This document shows positions 18,113 to 27,182 of a stretch of DNA of 64,000 nt, piece by piece. Numbering within the stretch: the stretch's first letter is position 1; the number at the start of each line of letters is the position of its first letter. Source of the stretch: Bacteroidota bacterium (GTDB taxonomy: Bacteria; Bacteroidota; Bacteroidia; JACCXN01); NCBI GenBank assembly GCA_013696965.1, contig JACCXN010000009.1, positions 70,751 through 134,750 on the forward strand. The letters run 5' to 3'. A program made the position numbers and the translations under genes. The notes under the pieces are model-generated. The model made no database searches. It was given only the letters and a program-made list of their open reading frames with translations, and was not told the origin of the DNA.

Positions 18113-18923
18113 AATTGCTTTTGTTTTAAATTTATCCGCTCAGGATATTGAACAAACTCTTGCGCTTGCAAACCAGCAATACGAAAAAGCTCAGTATACT
18201 CAAGCAATAAGTTATTATCAAAGAATACTATTTTTTGATAAAAAAAACTACAATTCACAAATCCACCATCGACTTGCAAATTGTTTTTTCAATACAGGAA
18301 ATTACGAGAAGGCTGCCGAAAGCTACGATATTGCTTGGTATTCCGAGGAAAACGACAGCATAAAAACCGAATTGGTTTTTAAGAAAACATCAAGCCTGCT
18401 GCTTCAAAATAAATTTCAATTTGCGCTAATTGAAATATTAAACCTTAAGGATGATCTATCCATAGATTTTCAAAAACGAAAGGAATTTTATTCGGGAATA
18501 ATCTATTTTGGATTGGAAGATTTTGTACGTTCTGAATCTCATTTCAAATTAGTTTTTTCAGAAAAAGTTTTTGTTAACGAACTTGAAAAACTATTTAAAA
18601 AGAATCAAAAAATTGAAAAATTAAATCCTAAAACCGCGCGAATATTAAGCATGGTAATTCCGGGTTTAGGGCAATTTTATTCAGGAGATATAAAAAACGG
18701 AATTAATTCTTTGTTATTAACCGGATTATTCGCCTATTTATATGTAAATACCGCTATAAATTTTAGTTTTCTGGAAGGTTACTTAATTGTTTTCCCTTGG
18801 TTTCATAGATACTATACTGGCGGATATAAAAGAGCTGGTATAAATACTGAAAAAATAAAATCAAACAAACGTGCTGTAATTTATCAGGAAATTATTACCC
18901 TTATTGAAAAATCAAATAGTTAA
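18069..18923 (+). CDS. TPR protein with C-terminal IPGxGxxY membrane domain (second copy)
   Basis: About 284 residues. The GTG start at 18069 lies inside the previous gene (44-base overlap) after an AAAGAAA-type purine run; the signal peptide follows (LLLVFKIAFVLNLSAQ). TPRs at about 30-110 (ALANQQYEKAQYTQAISYYQRILFFD, HHRLANCFFNTGNYEKAAESYDIAWY), then MVIPGLGQFYSGDIKNGINSLLL and further hydrophobic helices. It has the same layout as the preceding protein, so the pair arose by duplication. It probably works with the YidD-like and LolA-like proteins; the function is not established. Confidence 0.75.
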   Translation: MLRQKQGICLLLVFKIAFVLNLSAQDIEQTLALANQQYEKAQYTQAISYYQRILFFDKKNYNSQIHHRLANCFFNTGNYEKAAESYDIAWYSEENDSIKTELVFKKTSSLLLQNKFQFALIEILNLKDDLSIDFQKRKEFYSGIIYFGLEDFVRSESHFKLVFSEKVFVNELEKLFKKNQKIEKLNPKTARILSMVIPGLGQFYSGDIKNGINSLLLTGLFAYLYVNTAINFSFLEGYLIVFPWFHRYYTGGYKRAGINTEKIKSNKRAVIYQEIITLIEKSNS

Positions 18924-19081
18924 TGCATTTTTGTTTTTAGAAAATCATAGGATTATTTATACTTTGTGCAGAGAATATTTAAAAACGTTCAATATTATTT
19001 GTCATACAAGAATAAAACTCAATGTGAAAATGCTTGACAATAGAAAAACAATAATAAATAAAATCTTAACAAACTCAAGTC

Positions 19082-19951
19082 ATGAAAAACATTTCCAAAT
19101 TTTCTGCTATATTTATTGTAGTAGTTATTCTGGTGTCCTTTTCTTTTAAAAACAAAAAGGACACTTATAAAATATACGATTCAAAAGGAAAGGAAGTATC
19201 TTATTCTGATGTTTTACTTGCCTCCCAAAAAGCTGAAATAATATTGTTTGGGGAGCTTCATAACAACCCTGTTATTCATTGGATGCAGCTTGAATTGACA
19301 AAAGATTTATATCAGAAAAAACCAAATTTAATAATGGGGGCTGAAATGCTTGAAGCGGATAATCAAATATTACTTAATGAATATCTGACAGGAAAAATAA
19401 CCGAAAAAAATTTCAAGGCTGAAGCTAAATTATGGACAAATCACAATACAGATTATCAGCCATTAGTGAATTTTGCAAAAGAAAATAAATTGTCTTTTAT
19501 AGCCACAAATGTTCCAAGACGATATGCCAGTATGGTATACAGTAAAGGAATTGACGAACTTCAAAGTTTAAGCAATGATGCAAAACAATGGATTGCCCCT
19601 CTACCAATGAAGTATGATTCCACATTAAAGGGTTACAGTGAAATCATTAAGGCTGCCGGTGGCCATGGTGGTGAGAATTTGCCTAAATCTCAAGCATTAA
19701 AAGATGCTACCATGTCCCATTTTATTTTAAAAAACTACAAGCCTGCATATACATTTATTCATTACCATGGATCATACCATTCAAATAATTTCGAAGGTAT
19801 TTATTGGTATTTAAAACAAGAAAAAACTAAACTTAACATTTTAACAATTGCTTCTGTTGAACAACTAAACATTGATTCACTTTCCCAAGAATATTTAAAT
19901 ATGGCTGATTATATTTTTGTAATCCCGGAAAACATGACAAAAACGCATTGA
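19082..19951 (+). CDS. ChaN-family protein (haem-binding type)
   Basis: A 289-residue protein with an N-terminal hydrophobic segment (residues 7-21) that is a signal or anchor, with no lipobox Cys. The body has the ChaN/DUF399 pattern: ILFGELHNNPVIHWMQ, LIMGAEMLEADNQILLNEYLTGKI, FIATNVPRRYAS, and FIHYHGSYHSNNFEGIYWYL near residues 220-240. ChaN of Campylobacter binds haem and is linked to iron uptake. The function here is inferred from family. It overlaps the tag gene at its stop, but no functional link is evident. Confidence 0.85.
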   Translation: MKNISKFSAIFIVVVILVSFSFKNKKDTYKIYDSKGKEVSYSDVLLASQKAEIILFGELHNNPVIHWMQLELTKDLYQKKPNLIMGAEMLEADNQILLNEYLTGKITEKNFKAEAKLWTNHNTDYQPLVNFAKENKLSFIATNVPRRYASMVYSKGIDELQSLSNDAKQWIAPLPMKYDSTLKGYSEIIKAAGGHGGENLPKSQALKDATMSHFILKNYKPAYTFIHYHGSYHSNNFEGIYWYLKQEKTKLNILTIASVEQLNIDSLSQEYLNMADYIFVIPENMTKTH

Positions 19952-20505
19952 AAACGATTTGCCCCTGGGTTTCTGACAACCAATTGTATATTGATTATCA
20001 TGATAATGAATGGGGAATACCTGTTCATGATGATAGAAAATTATTTGAACTGCTCTTGCTTGAAACTTTTCAGGCAGGCCTTAATTGGCTTACAGTTTTA
20101 AAAAAAAGAGAAAATTTCAGGAAGGCTTTTGATAATTTCTATCCTGAAATAATTGCTAAATACGATCAGCAAAAAATTCAGGGTTTAATGACAAATGAGG
20201 GCATTATACGCAACAGATTAAAAATAATGGCTGCAATATCGAATGCTGATTCCTTCTTAAAAATTGTAAAAGAATATGGCAGCTTTGATAAATTTATCTG
20301 GAAATTCACAAGCCATAAAACGATTACAAATCAATGGAAAAACATAAATGAAATTCCTTCAAAAACAAAAGAATCAGACGAAATGAGCAAGGAATTGAAA
20401 AAGCATGGGTTTAAATTTGTAGGCTCTACAATTTGCTATGCATTCATGCAAGCTACGGGAATTGTAAATGATCATACCATGGACTGCTGGAGGCACAATA
20501 AATAA
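19948..20505 (+). CDS. tag: DNA-3-methyladenine glycosylase I
   Basis: A 185-residue enzyme that excises 3-methyladenine from alkylated DNA. The start TTG overlaps the stop of the ChaN-like gene. Seen: CPWVSDNQLYIDYHDNEWG, with the zinc ligands Cys5 and His18, the active-site region LLLETFQAGLNWLTVLKKRENFRKAF with the conserved Glu, and the C-terminal zinc motif DHTMDCWRH. Length is normal for Tag. No terminator hairpin is apparent in the 112 bases before the convergent ABC-F gene. Confidence 0.95.
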   Translation: MKTICPWVSDNQLYIDYHDNEWGIPVHDDRKLFELLLLETFQAGLNWLTVLKKRENFRKAFDNFYPEIIAKYDQQKIQGLMTNEGIIRNRLKIMAAISNADSFLKIVKEYGSFDKFIWKFTSHKTITNQWKNINEIPSKTKESDEMSKELKKHGFKFVGSTICYAFMQATGIVNDHTMDCWRHNK

Positions 20506-20617
20506 TCGTGTTTACTCTGTTAGATGATACACAAACTCCTTGAATAATTTAGGATTAAACCAGGCCGAATAGTGAAAGATTAAGGTTTGCATTAGAAGCT
20601 AAAATTTAATTCCCAAA

Positions 20618-22573
20618 TTATTTCTGAATCCCTTCTAATTCTGTTTGTAGTTTTTCCCACAAATTCAGTTCTTCTTCAAGTTGTTTTTTCAATTTTTCAT
20701 ACTCAGTAAAAAAAACTTTATCATTCATCATTAGCTTGTATTGCTCAGAATCCTGTAATTTTTCATCATTCAAAGCAATTTCCTTTTCCAGTCTTTCTAT
20801 TTCCCTTTCTGATTTGCCAATCTGGTTGCTTAAACGCTTATTTTCCTTTTCTAATAGTTTTTTATCCTCGTTGGATAAATCAGAGGATTTTGGTTTTTCA
20901 ATTTTAACTTCAGAAATTTTTTCCTGTTGATTTTTCTTTTCAACCTGTTCAAGCTCGTGCAAAGTACTCAATTTTCTTGTTGCAAGATATTCATAAACAT
21001 CACCATAATGCTCACTAATATTTCCTCCGGCAAATTCAAAAACCTTATTGGTTAAGCCTTGCAAAAAATCCCTGTCGTGAGAAACTACAATTAATGTTCC
21101 GTCATATTTCATCAGTGCATTCTTCAGGACGTCTTTAGATCGCATGTCAAGGTGATTAGTGGGCTCATCTAACACCAGCAGATTTACTGGTTCAAGAAGA
21201 AGTTTACACATTGCCAATCTTGATTTTTCACCACCTGATAAAACTTTCACTTTCTTATCAACCGTATCTCCACTAAACAAAAATGATCCCAAAAGGCTAC
21301 GTGCCTTTTTAAGCATATCGCCTCTTGCTGCATCTTCAATGGTTTGCAACACTGTTTTATTACCATCTAAGGATTCAGCTTGATTTTGGGCAAAATATCC
21401 TATTTCAACATTATGTCCAAGTTCCAGTTTACCTTCATTTTTTTCCAGTCCAGCAATTAACTTGCTTAAAGTAGATTTCCCCTGTCCGTTTTTTCCTACA
21501 AATGCAACACGTTCACCTCTTTCAATATCAAAATCAACTTTGTTTAATACTACATGATTATCGTATTGCTTCTTTAGGTTTTCGGCCAGCACCACAACTT
21601 TTCCTGAACGAGGAGAGGGTGGAAAATAAAAATTTATGGTTTGTAAATCTTCCTCATCAACCTCAATACGATCTATTTTATTCAAATGCTTTATTTTTGA
21701 TTGCACTTGTATAGCTTTAGAAGCTTTTGATCTAAACCTGTCGATAAATTTTTCAGTTTCCTCAATTTGCTTTTGCTGATTTTTAAACGCAGATAATTGT
21801 TGTTCCCTTCTCTCGGTTCTTAATTCGATATATTTACTGTAAGATGCTTTATAATCATTTATTTTCCCCAGGGAAATTTCTATTGTCCGGGTGGTAACAT
21901 TATCAAGAAATGCTCTATCATGAGATACAAGAACAACAGCTCCGCGATAGGTAAGCAGGAATTCTTCAAGCCACTGAATGGATTCGATATCAAGGTGGTT
22001 TGTAGGTTCATCAAGCAATAAAACATCTGAATTTTGAAGAAGTATTTTAGCAAGCTCAATTCTCATTCTCCACCCACCACTAAATTCATCCGTTAAACGG
22101 TTGAAATCATCCTTACTAAAACCTAATCCAAGAAGAATTTTTTCAATATCTGCCTCCATGGAATATCCGCCTATCATTGAAAATCTTTCATTGGCTTCAT
22201 TTAGCTTATTAATGATATCATAATATCCCTCCGACTCATAATCAATTCTTGAAGTGAGTTGTTCATTGTAATATTCCAGATCCCTCTGAAGCTTTTTTGC
22301 CTCAACAAAAGCACTTGATGTTTCCTCAAAAACAGTCTTGCCATTATTGTGTTCCATTTCCTGTGGAAGGTATCCTATTGTTCCACCTGAGGGGATAGCT
22401 ACATTTCCCTTTTCAGGCTCAATTTGTTTGGCAAGAATTTTTAATAGTGTTGATTTGCCTGCACCGTTTTTCCCGGTAAGTCCTATCCTGTCCTTGGTGT
22501 TTACAATAAAAGATACATTGTCAAAAAGACTGGTGCCGGTAAAATGTATGGAAAGTTGGTTAACTGATATCAT
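20618..22573 (-). CDS. ABC-F family ATPase (translation factor type)
   Basis: A 651-residue soluble protein with two ABC domains and no membrane segment. The first domain has Walker A GKNGAGKS (34-41), signature FSGGWRMRIELAK and DEPTNHLD. The second has VGKNGQGKS, LSGGEKSRLAMCK and DEPTNHLD. A charged inter-domain linker (about 240-300) and a C-terminal coiled coil (about 545-650) match the Uup/YkpA-like subgroups. ABC-F proteins act at the ribosome E site in translation control or antibiotic protection. It lies 109 bases after gldN2 on the same strand with no terminator between. Confidence 0.92.
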   Translation of the reverse strand: MISVNQLSIHFTGTSLFDNVSFIVNTKDRIGLTGKNGAGKSTLLKILAKQIEPEKGNVAIPSGGTIGYLPQEMEHNNGKTVFEETSSAFVEAKKLQRDLEYYNEQLTSRIDYESEGYYDIINKLNEANERFSMIGGYSMEADIEKILLGLGFSKDDFNRLTDEFSGGWRMRIELAKILLQNSDVLLLDEPTNHLDIESIQWLEEFLLTYRGAVVLVSHDRAFLDNVTTRTIEISLGKINDYKASYSKYIELRTERREQQLSAFKNQQKQIEETEKFIDRFRSKASKAIQVQSKIKHLNKIDRIEVDEEDLQTINFYFPPSPRSGKVVVLAENLKKQYDNHVVLNKVDFDIERGERVAFVGKNGQGKSTLSKLIAGLEKNEGKLELGHNVEIGYFAQNQAESLDGNKTVLQTIEDAARGDMLKKARSLLGSFLFSGDTVDKKVKVLSGGEKSRLAMCKLLLEPVNLLVLDEPTNHLDMRSKDVLKNALMKYDGTLIVVSHDRDFLQGLTNKVFEFAGGNISEHYGDVYEYLATRKLSTLHELEQVEKKNQQEKISEVKIEKPKSSDLSNEDKKLLEKENKRLSNQIGKSEREIERLEKEIALNDEKLQDSEQYKLMMNDKVFFTEYEKLKKQLEEELNLWEKLQTELEGIQK

Positions 22574-22682
22574 CTATATAATTGAAAATTCTGCAAAAGT
22601 ACAAAATAAGAACTATCTACAGAGGATCATAGTATATATTAGTGAAAAAGGAAGCAAAAATTCTGACAAATAGGCTATAAAT

Positions 22683-23531
22683 CTAATAATGCCATAGATC
22701 CTGCTCAAAATTAAAAATATCTTCCTTTATTTTTTCAGCCTCAAGTATAGCATCAAGGCCTGTTGAATAATCTTCAACAGCCCGGTCATACACATTTGAT
22801 TCTTTTACTACATAACTATTAAACATCCTTTTCCAGAAAATATCATCGTAAGTTATTCTTTGCGCATCATTATTACGGTTATATGTTTCGGCATTAATAA
22901 AAATATCCCTGCAGTTTGGAAAATACAACCAGAATGGTATTGTTTTTCCTCTTTCAAATCCCTCATCATCTTTAGTAATTACAATAGGTGCTATACCAAC
23001 TATTCTAACATCCATAACAGACCGTTGCTTATCAAAAAACCAGTCTTCTTTAAGTTGGTATTGAATAACATCCCTTGATTCAATTTTGATAGTATCAGTA
23101 ATTTCAAAAAATTCACCCGGATTATTCGGATCCTCTACTTGTTTTATTGTAATTTTTTGAAGAGCTTCAAGTGCTTGATCCTTTGTTAACTGTGTTCTAA
23201 AATCATCATTTGCAGGATCAAAAGCATATAAGTCTCCATTTTCAATACCTGCAACAATAACATCAAAAAGAGATTTCCTACCATTTGAGGGTTCATTTGG
23301 AAAGTATAAGGGATGATTCAATTTTTCTCGAAGATCAATCCTTCTCCATATCCTTTTTGACCACATTACATCTGCCTCGCGTAAACTAGTATAAGAAATA
23401 GGTTCTCTTTCTTTGTTATTCAGTTTTTCATATATACCATCCTCAATCACTTTCATTGTTTGATCTTGTGCATATGAAAAAGTAGTAATAAATACAACAG
23501 CAATAACTAAGATGGGCTTTACAATATTCAT
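22683..23531 (-). CDS. GldN/PorN paralog (second copy)
   Basis: 282 residues with a signal peptide (ending TTFSYAQ) and a complete GldN domain. It shares long identical stretches with the next copy: YTSLREADVMWS.RIWR.IDLREK, EDPNNPG, ESRDVIQY, KEDWFFD.QRSV.DVRI.GIAPI, FWLYFPNCR, YDRA/D and GLDA.LEAEKIK. GldN forms the periplasmic ring with GldK around the T9SS motor. A terminator (23711-23747) separates it from the gldKLMN operon, so it probably has its own promoter in the 23532-23710 gap. Whether it replaces GldN under some condition is unknown. Confidence 0.92.
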   Translation of the reverse strand: MNIVKPILVIAVVFITTFSYAQDQTMKVIEDGIYEKLNNKEREPISYTSLREADVMWSKRIWRRIDLREKLNHPLYFPNEPSNGRKSLFDVIVAGIENGDLYAFDPANDDFRTQLTKDQALEALQKITIKQVEDPNNPGEFFEITDTIKIESRDVIQYQLKEDWFFDKQRSVMDVRIVGIAPIVITKDDEGFERGKTIPFWLYFPNCRDIFINAETYNRNNDAQRITYDDIFWKRMFNSYVVKESNVYDRAVEDYSTGLDAILEAEKIKEDIFNFEQDLWHY

Positions 23532-23710
23532 AACCAGTAGTATTAAAGTTTATATTAACAATGCAACGTTTTCAAAAGTGGTTTATTTTAAACTTGTTGG
23601 CCTCATAGGAACCATAGTGCATTTTTAATCTAAAAAGGCTTAATGTATTTAATACAAGGAAGGTGGTATAAATATTTATAAGAGAGAGAGGCAGGGAAAT
23701 AAACAAATAA

Positions 23711-23747
23711 AAAAAGGGACTCAATCTAAACGACAGAGCCCCTTTTT
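23711..23747 (-). terminator. Terminator of the gldKLMN operon
   Basis: On the minus strand AAAAAGGGGCTC pairs with GAGTCCCTTTTT over a 13-base loop with one mismatch, followed by more T. It lies 19 bases after the gldN stop and before the second gldN copy. Confidence 0.85.
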
Positions 23748-23765
23748 ATAAATCTAGTTAAGCTT

Positions 23766-24599
23766 TTAATAATGCCACATATCCATTTCCATTGTAAAAA
23801 TATCGTTTTTAATTTTTTCGGCCTCAAGCAATGCATCAAGTCCTGTATTATAAGAAGCGATGTCTCTGTCATAAACATTTGTTTGTTTAGTAATATAACT
23901 ACCAAACATTCTTTTCCAGAAAATATCTTCGTAAGTTCTACGCTCTGCATCATTGGTGCGGTTGAAGGTTTCTGCATTAGCAAACACTTCTCTGCAATTT
24001 GGGAAATACAACCAAAAAAGCATAGTTTTTCCCCTTTCAGCACCATCCGCATCACGAGTAATAATAATAGGTGCTATCCCAATAATTCTAACATCCAGAA
24101 CAGAACGTTGCCTATCAAAAAACCAATCTTCTTTAATTAAATATTGAATAACATCCCTTGATTCCACATTATTGGTATCAATAACTTCGAAATACATTCC
24201 TGGATTATTTGGATCCTCCGCTTGCTTGGTAACAATTTTCGACATTGTTTCAAGAGCTTGGGCCTTGGTGAGTTGAACCCTAAAATCATCTTGAGTATTA
24301 TCGAATGCCAACAGTGAGCCTTCATTTACTCCCTTTTTAATAACATCAAAAAGCGACATTCTGCCATTAACAGGCTCATTAGGATAATAAAGAGGGTGAT
24401 TGATTTTTTCTCTTAAATCAATTGTTCTCCAAATCCTATGGCTCCACATTACATCAGCCTCTCGTAAACTTGTATAAGGAATTGGGTTACGGGTAGGAGT
24501 ATGTTCCTTTACGTAAAGTCCATCCAAAACCTGAGCTTCAAGCAAAGATGGTATAGCTGCAAATACAGTTACTGCTAATAATAATCTGGCAAATTTCAT
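23766..24599 (-). CDS. gldN: GldN/PorN, T9SS periplasmic ring component
   Basis: 277 residues with a signal peptide (about 1-22, ending SLLEAQ) and the GldN domain: NPIPYTSLREADVMWSHRIW, NHPLYYPNEPVNGR, EDWFFDRQRSVLDVRI, FWLYFPNCREVF and a C-terminal EMDMWHY. In Porphyromonas PorN binds PorK to form the ring below the outer membrane. It is the last gene of the porP-gldK-L-M-N group, 23 bases after gldM, and ends at a terminator. Confidence 0.96.
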   Translation of the reverse strand: MKFARLLLAVTVFAAIPSLLEAQVLDGLYVKEHTPTRNPIPYTSLREADVMWSHRIWRTIDLREKINHPLYYPNEPVNGRMSLFDVIKKGVNEGSLLAFDNTQDDFRVQLTKAQALETMSKIVTKQAEDPNNPGMYFEVIDTNNVESRDVIQYLIKEDWFFDRQRSVLDVRIIGIAPIIITRDADGAERGKTMLFWLYFPNCREVFANAETFNRTNDAERRTYEDIFWKRMFGSYITKQTNVYDRDIASYNTGLDALLEAEKIKNDIFTMEMDMWHY

Positions 24600-24622
24600 A
24601 TAGCGCCCTCCAATGGTTTAAA

Positions 24623-26224
24623 TTACATTACTTTTAAGTTAATTGGGCTTAAGGTCCTAATGGTACCATCTTCACCTTTAACTTTAATATTTTCAATATA
24701 CACCTTCGCACCTGGTTTAACACTTTTCAACAGAGATTTTTGTTCCTCTGTAATCATATTGCTTTTTGAGGTTTTATTCTGTTCAAAACCACCAATTGTT
24801 GCAGTAATATCAAATTCAAGTACTTTAAATTTAAGGTCAAAATCAAAATTTTCAAGATCGGCAATCACACCAAGTGCTGTTGTTAAATCACTTCTTGAAA
24901 TATTAGCTGCACCTTTTTTACCAGCAAACATAGCAACTGGATCCGGTACCCTTTTAACCCTAAATTCAGCACTTCCCATAGAAGTAGTAGCTGAACCAAT
25001 TTTTGCAGAAACATTTACTGTGGCTTTAACTCCACTTTGTACTCTTGCGATGTATTTTCCTCTAGAACCAGAAAGTGTACCTCCAGCTAATGTTGGAACT
25101 ATGTTCTCGGCAGCTATTCCCGAAACAGAGATATCTAGAGGGTTATCAACTCCAATATACAGCACGTTCATTTTAGTAGGAGAAACAACAACACCGCCTT
25201 TAGCAACCATATATTCAGTTTTAAAAGGGTAAGGTTTAACAGTACCGTCAGGAGCTTTAATATTTATAATACCTCTTACAGTCTGAGGTCCTTCAGCTAC
25301 ACTTTTCCTGCTGAACTTACCTATACCATTATTTACATTAACTGCAGATGGATCACCTTTAAACTGATATGAAACCGTATCTAATTCACCTACTAAAACT
25401 TCAGGATTTTGAGTACTGCTGTACGCAGCAACAAAAATATCTGCTTTAAAGGAATCACCTAATATTACGTAATTTGATTGGGGGATAACTTTGGCAACAA
25501 CCACATCAAATTTAAAATCCCCAGCATCTACTTCACTAAAAAGTGCTTTTACTATATCGGATTCAGCATTTCTTATATCTGTTTGAAGTTTAGATAAAAT
25601 GGTAACAGTAGCTGCTAATGGAGTGTGATCAAAGTTTAAAACCTCCCAGCCAACATTAACTCCATTTTGATTGGCACCTTCTAAAACAAGTCCAATATTC
25701 ATGTTTGACCTATATTTCTCATCAATAAGCTCTAACATTTTTCCTCTGAATGACTCGATTTTGAGTTTTAACTCATTGGCGCTAAATTCATCTGTTCTTG
25801 GAGATGCTGGTTCACTTCCAATTAAAATATTGGTAGGAGTACCATAATCATCTTTTGCCTCTACTTTGGTAAGACTCAAAGAATCATCAGGAATAGATGG
25901 ATCAATTTTATCAGTTGCCCTAATTAATTTAAACTTAATTTGGTCAATATGATCAATTAATTCCTTTGATAATTTTTTTGCCTCATTTGCCTTATCCCAA
26001 TATTTCTTAACCTTATCCTTATTTTCAGCATATGCTTTATCAAAGGCACTGTATGCTACATCGTTTTTACTTCCAAATGTAATATTTGTAGCTTCCAAGC
26101 TGTCATTGATCATAACAAAGGCATTTAAAATGTCTTTGGATATATTCATTGCCAGAAGTGCCGTCAACACAAGGTACATCATTCCGATCATCTTCTGCCG
26201 TGGTGGTAATTTGCCGCCTCCCAT
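24623..26224 (-). CDS. gldM: GldM/PorM, T9SS motor stator component
   Basis: 533 residues. A short cytoplasmic start (GGGKLPPRQKMIGMMYLVLTALLAMNIS) carries the single transmembrane helix (about 13-27) and the K-M-I motif typical of GldM. A long periplasmic part follows with a helical N-terminal domain, then beta domains near 220-530. GldL and GldM form the inner membrane rotary motor that uses proton flow. Length fits the family. It is 23 bases upstream of gldN and 67 bases after gldL. Confidence 0.96.
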   Translation of the reverse strand: MGGGKLPPRQKMIGMMYLVLTALLAMNISKDILNAFVMINDSLEATNITFGSKNDVAYSAFDKAYAENKDKVKKYWDKANEAKKLSKELIDHIDQIKFKLIRATDKIDPSIPDDSLSLTKVEAKDDYGTPTNILIGSEPASPRTDEFSANELKLKIESFRGKMLELIDEKYRSNMNIGLVLEGANQNGVNVGWEVLNFDHTPLAATVTILSKLQTDIRNAESDIVKALFSEVDAGDFKFDVVVAKVIPQSNYVILGDSFKADIFVAAYSSTQNPEVLVGELDTVSYQFKGDPSAVNVNNGIGKFSRKSVAEGPQTVRGIINIKAPDGTVKPYPFKTEYMVAKGGVVVSPTKMNVLYIGVDNPLDISVSGIAAENIVPTLAGGTLSGSRGKYIARVQSGVKATVNVSAKIGSATTSMGSAEFRVKRVPDPVAMFAGKKGAANISRSDLTTALGVIADLENFDFDLKFKVLEFDITATIGGFEQNKTSKSNMITEEQKSLLKSVKPGAKVYIENIKVKGEDGTIRTLSPINLKVM

Positions 26225-26291
26225 TATTTAAAAATTATTATAGAGTTAAAATATTAAGATTAATTATGATTCTGTTTGGAATTTGAATGGA

Positions 26292-27104
26292 TTATGCTCT
26301 AACATTCATTGCATTAAGCATATTGCCATAAACTGTATTTAAGGCACCCAGATTTTTAGCTAAATCAGCTATATTTTCTTTATACTTCTGGGTATCCTCA
26401 AGAGAATCATTTAGATTTTGCATAAGTTGTCCAATTCCATCATACATTTTATTGGTAACCTGCAATTGATCGTTAGAACTTTGGTATTGTAATTCATAAA
26501 CAGAATTCAAAGCAGCAAGATTTTTGGAAACCTTTGCAAGTTGTTCACTGTAATTAGCTCCATTTTCAGAAGATACTGAAAGAGAAGACAATGACTCGGA
26601 TGCTTTTATATAAGACTCATCAAGTTGTTTCATTGAACCTGAAGCAGATTTAATGTTACTAACAAATTCGGTAGTTGCAGCTGATGCATCAGTAATGTTA
26701 TTCAGTTTAGATGTTTGATCGCTTAATGCTCTCAAGCCGGTTCCAAGACTAGCCAATAACTCTGGTTCTATTTTGGCTTCCTCAAGCATTTTATCAAGTT
26801 GTTCAGTAATGGTTCCTGTTTCTTCCTCTTCTACTGCAAATTCATCATGCCCACCATGTCCATGTTCTCCTCTTAATTCAGGATATACAAGACTCCAATC
26901 TGGATCTTCGTGAATAGGTTCAAAAGCGGAGAAAAAGAAAATAACAGCTTCAATACTCAATCCTGCTACAAGCATAGGGCCTGCAAATGGCCAATGCTGA
27001 ATTTTAAACATCGCACCTACGATTACAATAGCAGCTCCCCAGCCATATAAGTAACCCATGAATTTTTTACCGCCTTTTGATTGAAGTGATGAAATGAATC
27101 CCAT
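26292..27104 (-). CDS. gldL: GldL/PorL, T9SS motor component
   Basis: 270 residues. Two transmembrane helices (about 12-32 and 37-60: FMGYLYGWGAAIVIVGAMFKI and GPMLVAGLSIEAVIFFFSAFEPIHEDPDW), with the buried Glu of the second helix that is thought to take part in proton flow (EAVIFFF). A cytoplasmic C-terminal coiled-coil region follows. It pairs with GldM as the energised motor. Gene order gldK-gldL-gldM-gldN is the standard one. Confidence 0.96.
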   Translation of the reverse strand: MGFISSLQSKGGKKFMGYLYGWGAAIVIVGAMFKIQHWPFAGPMLVAGLSIEAVIFFFSAFEPIHEDPDWSLVYPELRGEHGHGGHDEFAVEEEETGTITEQLDKMLEEAKIEPELLASLGTGLRALSDQTSKLNNITDASAATTEFVSNIKSASGSMKQLDESYIKASESLSSLSVSSENGANYSEQLAKVSKNLAALNSVYELQYQSSNDQLQVTNKMYDGIGQLMQNLNDSLEDTQKYKENIADLAKNLGALNTVYGNMLNAMNVRA

Positions 27105-27182
27105 AATGTGTTTTTTTTTAAATTGGTATTAATAAATGTTAGAATTAAACTCGATTTTTTTTGTGAACTATTTTTATGCTAG

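Noticed and set aside
23711-23747. Attenuator rather than terminator between the gldN copies
   Set aside because: There is no leader peptide or alternative pairing in the flanking sequence; a plain terminator is simpler.
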